Source of the DNA: Polytrichum commune
Taxonomy: Eukaryota; Streptophyta; Polytrichopsida; Polytrichales; Polytrichaceae
Assembly (NCBI GenBank): GCA_950295325.1
Contig: OX485806.1
Coordinates: forward strand, 7,440,001 to 7,504,000
Reading direction: 5' to 3'
Length of the DNA stretch: 64,000 nucleotides
Made by a program: the position numbers and the translations under genes. The notes below the pieces were generated by a model. The model saw only the letters and a list, made by a program, of their open reading frames with translations, was not told the DNA's origin and did not search any database. Positions 58,401 through 64,000 of the stretch are shown here, piece by piece (position 1 is the stretch's first letter; each line of letters begins with the position of its first letter).

Positions 58401-59132
58401 AGGGTGAGGGGAAGCAATGAAATTATTACAGAATTCTCTCCAATTGGTTCAACCAAGACAAACCTAAACCCCTCTTCATTCCCATCCATTGATAATTTCC
58501 AAAAAATTCAACTACCAACAAATCTAAACCCCCCACATTCACACATCACTTCCATTGATAATGCATAATCTCCAACAGTTAGGTTCAGCCAACAGCAAAC
58601 CATGTGTACATTCTGATGATTATCATGAGCTAACATGTGGATTAATTCTTGGCAATGCACTTGATGACAATTCCTTAGGGTGAGAGTAGAAATGGAAATA
58701 ATCTCGAATTTCCCCTAAACCCCAATCCTACGCTCCGGCCGGAAGCTCACCTCTCTGGACGTGGATTGTGCGGGAGCTTACCTCTCGGAAGTTGTTGAAG
58801 AGCCAGGAGCGTAGGCGCATATCCTCGGGAGGGAAATCACGGGTGCCTCGAGGCGGCTCCACGCTGATAAGAGGAGTGGGAGTGGGAGGAGGCTTATTCA
58901 CACTGCTGCTATTGTCCTTCTTCTTCTCCCGGGCGGTGATTGCTCCTGGAGCTTCTCCCATGGCCATGGCCATGGCCTTGAAGGTCAGGCATCTGTGGTG
59001 CCTGGCGAACCGCTCTGCGGCCGCAACGGTGACATCGAATGACAAAGCCTTCAGCGTGTGCGGCGTGCAGATTACTCCTTTCGCAAACATTTCTGCGGTT
59101 TTGCGATTCTTGTGAGCAGGGCAAATGTGCAC
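52423..59132 (-). CDS. Histidyl-tRNA synthetase, plant organellar type (class II)
   Basis: Charges tRNA-His with histidine. The gene has 11 exons: 58,782-59,132; 56,708-56,803; 55,844-55,932; 55,269-55,398; 54,902-54,994; 54,451-54,525; 54,026-54,143; 53,729-53,871; 53,296-53,424; 52,914-53,077; 52,423-52,582. Their total of 1,548 nt gives 515 aa, all with GT-AG introns. Residues 1-~85 form a basic, Ala/Ser-rich extension consistent with a chloroplast and/or mitochondrial transit peptide; M15 is an alternative start. The catalytic core begins [19 protein letters not shown]. The class II motif 2 region is [18 protein letters not shown] (195-212). HisRS signature 1 is [12 protein letters not shown] (ending at 365) and signature 2 is GGGRYDKL (about 378-385). 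Motif 3 region [11 protein letters not shown] follows. The C-terminal anticodon-binding domain spans about 409-515 ([28 protein letters not shown]). The architecture matches the bacterial-like single-copy organellar enzyme of plants. No defect is seen. Confidence 0.95.
56950..58640. repeat. Minisatellite-like array in HisRS intron 1
   Basis: The intron between exons 1 and 2 is filled with degenerate repeats of a ~55-70-bp phrase: GATAATCTCCAATAGGTTC, AGCCAATGACAAACCTAAAC, CCCTCTACATTCCCATCCAT. A second, longer phrase (ATGATGATTATCATGAGCAA, then GGTAATCCACTTGATGATAA) recurs near 57,195, 58,115, 58,335 and 58,615. One stretch (57,655-57,735) is inverted. A short D-repeat piece (GGAGCTCATATGAGTATC) lies near 57,129. 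Confidence 0.75.
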
Positions 59133-59471
59133 ATGTTAGGCAACCTCACAATCTCGCGTCCGCTGAAGATTGAAGATGAAGGGCGCACTGCGTTACCTAC
59201 CTTCCTAACTACCTACCTATCTACCCATCCACCTACCCACCCACCTATCAACCTACCAACTTGTGTATTTTTGTAATGAAATGAAATTGATTTTAAAGAT
59301 TTGGAAGCCAAAAGGCTAATGGGACTAAGAGGTAGAACCACGGAGGATGGCTGGAAATTTGTGCAATATTTTTTCCAGAGATGGAGTGGAGGAAATGATG
59401 AGGAATACAAGTTGTTTTGTAATTTCATTCCCTGTAAATGATTAGTTGCATGTTTTCAAAGAGGCAAGTAA
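59133..59471 (-). promoter_or_regulatory. Upstream region of HisRS; CTAC/CCAC-type microsatellite
   Basis: Directly upstream of the HisRS start. About 59,194-59,261 is a CTACC/CCACC-rich simple repeat (ACTACCTACCTATCTACCC and so on). No TATA box that I would commit to is visible on the minus strand. A Tourist-like MITE begins at the far edge. Confidence 0.4.
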
Positions 59472-60046
59472 GGGCCAATTCACACTATGGCCAAACTTCG
59501 AGAGGAGAAGCGTTTGGACCAATGAAAACGCATAAATGTCCAAAGTCCGTCCTCTCGGCCTTCACACTAGAGGCCGAAGTCCAAAGGACGTTGCCTAGGT
59601 GGCAGCACTTTTAGGAAGTTATGGCGCCAAGAGTTCGGCCTCTCGAGCAAAGTTTGGGTCGAGCAAAATGCTCGACCCAAACTTCCATCGAGAGGCCGAA
59701 CTTTTTTTTCATTAAATTATCAATCATTGACAAGATCTTGACCATTAGATTGGAGGGGTTCTTCTGAGCAAGGAATAAAGTGGGATGCTCCTTTGGGTTT
59801 GGACTTTGGGCTCGGCCTTTGGAGGCTTCACACTATGGCCGTCCAAGTCGAGAGGCCGTGGGAGTTCATGGCCAAAGATTAGGACTTTGGGCTTAGCCTT
59901 TGGAGGCTTCACACTATGCCCGGCCAAAGGCTCCACTTACTATATTTTATTGACTATTTTCAGCTCATTTCTTTGGACTCTCAACAAAGTTTGGCCACTC
60001 AATCCCACGGCCTCTCGACTTGGACGGCCATAGTGTGAACCGGCCC
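59472..60046. mobile_element. Tourist-like MITE with TAA target duplication
   Basis: Left end GGGCCAATTCACACTATGGCC and right end GGCCATAGTGTGAACCGGCCC are inverted repeats. TAA flanks both sides (59,469-59,471 and 60,047-60,049). The terminal motif recurs inside: TTCACACTAGAGGCCG near 59,561, TTCACACTATGGCCGTCC near 59,827 and TTCACACTATGCCCGGCC near 59,908, each near CGAGAGGCCG blocks, as if the ends had been duplicated inward. It lies about 340 bp upstream of the HisRS start codon. Confidence 0.8.
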
Positions 60047-60326
60047 TAAGTCAAAGCCCCGACTTATATAGTACAGTCTCCCTAATTTGAGCATCAAAAT
60101 ATCCTACTCCACATATGAATGCATACAAAATGGTTAACTCACTGGCACCCAAAAGTGATCCTAAGTGGTGTGAAACAAGTCTTATCTCGGTCAATTATTG
60201 CACCCCACCCATCACTTCATCCTTTTCAAACCACCAAATTTTCAATTAGCCATTTTCGGTCCACACAAAAATCATTCTACTCCTCACCTAGTGCACCCAT
60301 AGTGGTCATTCGCCGTTTTTCATTTA

Positions 60327-60716
60327 GACTACAGTGAAGAAGTGCACTAGTCGGTTAAGAATTTTAGCCCAAGACAAGGTTAGTTGGTATGGTGGATAAG
60401 ATGGGAACAACAACAACAACAACAACAACAACCACCACCACCTCGAGTTGGAGTTCCCTGGAGGCCAAGTTTCTTGCTCAAGGATTTAAGGTTGCCCAAA
60501 AAACTTTGACCTCTAGAGAACTCCCCTAGCAAAAAGTGTTGTCATGTTGGCAACCATGTCATTTTTCCATTCGTGCTTGAAGTTCTCCACCATATAAGTC
60601 TTGGCCATCATGGTGTAAACCTTGGCCAATGAAAAATCATTTCGTAGCCAATCATATTGCTTCATTCTCCTAATATTCTAACTAGTGCATTTCTACATCA
60701 TTGTGTAAACCAACCC
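60327..60716. mobile_element. Probable Tourist-like MITE, decayed
   Basis: The right end CATTGTGTAAACCAACCC followed by TAA matches the family. The left end (GACTACAGTGAAGAAGTGCAC after TTA) pairs only partly with it. A (CAA)n/(CCA)n microsatellite occupies about 60,406-60,442. Internal phrases resemble 5,476-5,844 (TAAGAATTTTAGCCCAAGAC against CAAGAATGCTTGGCCAAGAC; CAACCATGTCATTTTTCCAT against GGCCATGTCATTTTATCATC), which supports membership. Confidence 0.5.
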
Positions 60717-60919
60717 TAAGTACACATAAAACATGGTATCAACCATGTTAATTCCTTAGAATAGTAGAGTGCAGTAGCCTCCATAAGATAGAGGCTAATA
60801 TGAACTTGATGGTCCAATTAGAAGAAAGACTTGAGATTTCCAAGTAAGTTACTACATCCTCATTGTAAAGTATTGATGCTTATTATTTATTTGATATATT
60901 AGTAAACACCAAGTAACTA

Positions 60920-61230
60920 CACTAATATTGTATTTTATGTCATTGTGGAAAGTTCTCTAATGGCACTTCTTATGAATAAGCTTACAAGAAGTATCATGGA
61001 TAAAATCCATGTCATTATCGAAACAAAGTTAGGTATTTATGCATCCTAACAATTATGTAATGAAATGTTGTCATGGATGATTGAAACTTGAACGAAATGT
61101 CCCTTAATAAGTGACATTGTAAATTTGTAATGCCCAAAACAATTACAAGGAATGACAGGTAACTGGCGGTTTAAAATTTGGTTTTGAGCAAGACAAATAG
61201 AATTGGTGACCCTAAATACAATGTTTATTG
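60920..61230. mobile_element. 311-bp CACTAAATA MITE copy, older
   Basis: It starts CACTAATATTGTATTTTATG, ends CCTAAATACAATGTTTATTG, with TA outside both. The interior matches the 355-bp family: ACTTCTTATGAATAAGCTTAC, TTGTCATGGATGATTGAAAC, AATTACAAGGAATGACAGG and TTTGAGCAAGACAAATAGAA. Confidence 0.7.
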
Positions 61231-61959
61231 TAGTAGGAACAATGTTTATACCGTATCTAGAACTTGAGTTCTATGGATAAGGGCATGGGTGTGAGTTACA
61301 ACTAAGGTCTCTCACATGCAAGTGGGATCATCTATAAATGGTGGGAAGGTTCATGCCATTCATTATCTCATTTGAGCTTAGAATGTGAGGGTTAGAGCTT
61401 GGAGCTTGTTACACTCAAATAGTGGAAGGGATCTTATCTCTAATGGAATTATAGAGAGGACATTTTAACACAAAATTTGTCTTATTTTCAACTAACAGTA
61501 GAAACAAAAGTGACATATTTTTATCGCAAGGGTTTGTAATGAAGAATTATTATGGACTTTGTATAGGAGAATGTCCGAAGTGTAGTGCAAAATCAGGGTT
61601 TGAAGGGCAGGGTCCAAGGCAATAGTCCAAGTGTAATCCCCAACTTCCACATTGCATGACATCATGAGCATTCCCATGCTCAAACATTAATGGATATGTT
61701 TTTAAACCTAATTAGAAGGTGTGTATTACGATTACCATAATAGACACAATCCATTATGATAGGCTATAATGCATTGTCCCCCCCCCCCCCCCACCCACCC
61801 ACCCACCCTCATGTACCCCCAACATTATGCTCTTTGATGGGCATAAAGCAACAAAGAAAAGATATTCATATTCATTTATGGACTAACCGTAGATGAAGCA
61901 AGCAAGTGCTAATTGGTCATTTAAGCTTTGCACCAACAAACCATGCAACAAGTGTGAGA
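61231..61959. other. Intergenic; C-rich simple repeat
   Basis: No gene recognised. A C-run of about 15 at 61,778-61,792 continues as (ACCC)n to about 61,808. Confidence 0.5.
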
Positions 61960-62640
61960 TATTGCAAATTTCAAATCGTGTTCATAGCCAATTTCCTCAT
62001 ATTTTCCAGAGCTCATATGAAAATCTTATTCATTGTCAAAGTGATGATTCTCCTCTTCTCAATTATATAAAATGGTCATATGGGTCCCCCCAACCCCCAC
62101 CCCCATTACTGACCCTAAGATGTTGGTTAACATGTTTTGAGCATGCAATCCAAACAATTTTACACACATGACATTTTGATGTGATCTATTCTTACATCTA
62201 TACCTTACCACACACCACTCAATTATAATTGTCCAATTAAAAAAAGAAACCATGGGCACACTTGCCTTAAGGTAAGCGGAATTTTGTCGCTCGGCATCCG
62301 ATTCTTGTTGGATACGAAACACGTGATTAGTGTGTGATGATTAGCAAATCCAAAAATGAGAATGTATCCATATTCCTCACAAATCTTGGTTCTGGTGTGA
62401 ATGTCTTATTCATTATTAAGGTGATGTTTCAAATTTTTATTAGAAGATCAATATGGGTTATCATTTTCCCAATTATGTTGACCATTGAGCCTAGCATAGT
62501 TAACGTATTTTGAGCATGTAGTCCAACCTCTTTTAAGCACATGGTCATTTGGTGTACGTTCTTGACCCCACACCTAACCATACATCACTCAAACATTGAG
62601 GTAGCCAACCCATATCTGACCACCACCCCCATTTCACAGC
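61960..62640 (+). repeat. Dispersed repeat 'D', two head-to-tail forward copies
   Basis: The landmark series AGAGCTCATATGAAAATC, GGTCATATGGGTCCCCCC, TTTGAGCATGCAATCCAAAC, CACACCACTCAATTATAA runs to about 62,290. It restarts with GATACGAAACACGTGATTAG, TATTCATTATTAAGGTGATG, TATGTTGACCATTGAGCC, TTTGAGCATGTAGTCCAACC and CACACCTAACCATACATC. This is the same pairing as at 22.5-23.3 kb. Confidence 0.65.
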
Positions 62641-64000
62641 TTAAGCCAACCTATGTTTTGTGCAACACAATATCATTATTTGATCAATATAATCTTGACA
62701 TGTCATGGTTGAAATCAACTTAGCCAAATGTCAATGGCTAAGTTGACATCTAGGTTTAGATTGCAAGCATATTTGAGTGCCACAATTATTGATGATCAAG
62801 CACTCTCGGTTTTGTAACCAATCATTGATCAAACAAAGGGCAGCCTTTATCACAAATATAGGATGAAGAGAAAATCCACTTAGAAAATTCCTCGGGGGGT
62901 TCATTGGCGAAAATCGTAGAACAACGTGCGATAAAAAATAGAGTCCAATATATTCATTGTAGATAAATTTTGTAAAAAATGTACATGTAAAATAGGGGAT
63001 TGTAAAATAGTGAAACATGTTTACATGTAGAATACCATCACATATAATATTTTCAGGCTTTTTACATGTAAAATACCATCACCTTATAATCTTTTTTGCA
63101 AGGTAAATAACCCCCCCAATAAATAGGTCCCGAACGCACGTGTATGCAAAATATAAGAGGGAGTGAACCCCCCGAGGAAAATTCATAGTAATTTGATTAT
63201 TGATATAAAAAAAATCTTGGAATTTTATGACTTTCTTCTTGATTTTACTTCTCTAACATGGGAATTTTTTCTTTGATTGTACCTAAACCGTAGATATGCT
63301 AAATTGCTCAACTAATTGGGAACAAATAAACTACCTTAGGTGTCCGTTTCAAATTAATAACTAGATTAAGCACACTTACCTTACCTTCCTATATGGACTA
63401 AGATTTGGGTAAGATTTACTTGATTGCTATTGGCTTCTTAATTAACATATAAGGTAACATGTTAAGATTGATCAATCTTGACATGTCATGGATTGCAACG
63501 TTTTCATATTCAATTGTATGCATGTCAACAAGACATGGCTGAATAATATCAAGGGGACGTCAATGTCCAATTTTGAATAAGTACTTATGGCACGTATGAC
63601 AATGTGCATCTCTCGGAAGAAACAATGGTGTTAGTAGGCAAGTCAAAAACACTCACCAATGTCAACAACATGGAGTTGGCAAACACTTCCTTTTCATTCT
63701 TCCTTTATGAATGCCCTTGATTGAATGAAGAAAAACCGACCAACTGCTTGATCGTACATTGGAAAAGAATGATGTGATGCATTTGACTAGGATTTCAGTA
63801 TATTTGAATTTATGTATGAATTTAAGACAATCCCAACTGTCAATACGATGTACACTAGATCGCAAAATCACACAAATATTGTCGTTGGCGAATATGAAAT
63901 ACAAACATTTGAATTTGTAGTTATTATGTTATTGCTTTTGTTGTTGTTGTTGTTTGATATTTTTGATCCAACAAATGCACATCCTTTATTATATTTGGAC
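62641..64000. other. Intergenic, nothing recognised
   Basis: AT-rich, with no gene-like frame. A (GTT)n run lies at about 63,936-63,953. Confidence 0.45.

Noticed and set aside
58768-59115. 115-codon plus-strand frame
   Set aside because: Antisense shadow of HisRS exon 1.

Overview
The window looks like nuclear DNA of a land plant. It is AT-rich, its two intact genes are intron-rich and match plant proteins, it has AAACCCTAA telo-boxes, and most of it is small inverted-repeat transposons, dispersed repeats and tandem arrays. A LINE-type retrotransposon with RNase H and a restriction-like endonuclease is uncommon in flowering plants. Together with the repeat load this makes a non-seed plant such as a fern or lycophyte my best guess, held weakly.

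Two multi-exon genes can be reconstructed, both on the minus strand. One is a GRWD1/Rrb1-like glutamate-rich WD40 ribosome-biogenesis factor (CDS 39,226-43,011, 11 exons, 490 aa). The other is a plant organellar-type histidyl-tRNA synthetase (CDS 52,423-59,132, 11 exons, 515 aa). For both, the exon lengths sum to a whole number of codons with GT-AG introns throughout. A third gene is likely: a single-exon, GC-rich, secreted 165-aa protein (28,826-29,323, minus), possibly S1-like.

The GRWD1 gene with its 3' flank is one arm of a large inverted duplication: right arm about 38,083-43,067, left arm about 12,931-17,842, spacer about 20 kb. The left copy keeps its introns but is dead: it has lost its ATG and exon 7 and carries stops, frameshifts and broken splice acceptors. 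A 355-bp MITE sits at its start codon. The right arm preserves the empty target site, so the MITE's ends and its TA target duplication can be read directly.

Between the GRWD1 and HisRS genes lies a decayed, 5'-truncated non-LTR retrotransposon (about 45,470-50,250). It encodes RT, then an unrecognised module, RNase H, a CCHC zinc knuckle, a second Cys cluster and a PD-(D/E)XK-like endonuclease. This is the most unusual coding content in the window.

The remainder (1-12.9 kb, 17.8-38 kb, 50.2-52.4 kb, 59.1-64 kb) has no convincing genes. It holds several MITE families, a pair of roughly 700-bp elements in opposite orientation, at least nine copies of one dispersed repeat, a near-perfect 5 x 228-bp tandem array, an older array of roughly 290-bp units, a minisatellite-like array inside HisRS intron 1, and several long hairpins.
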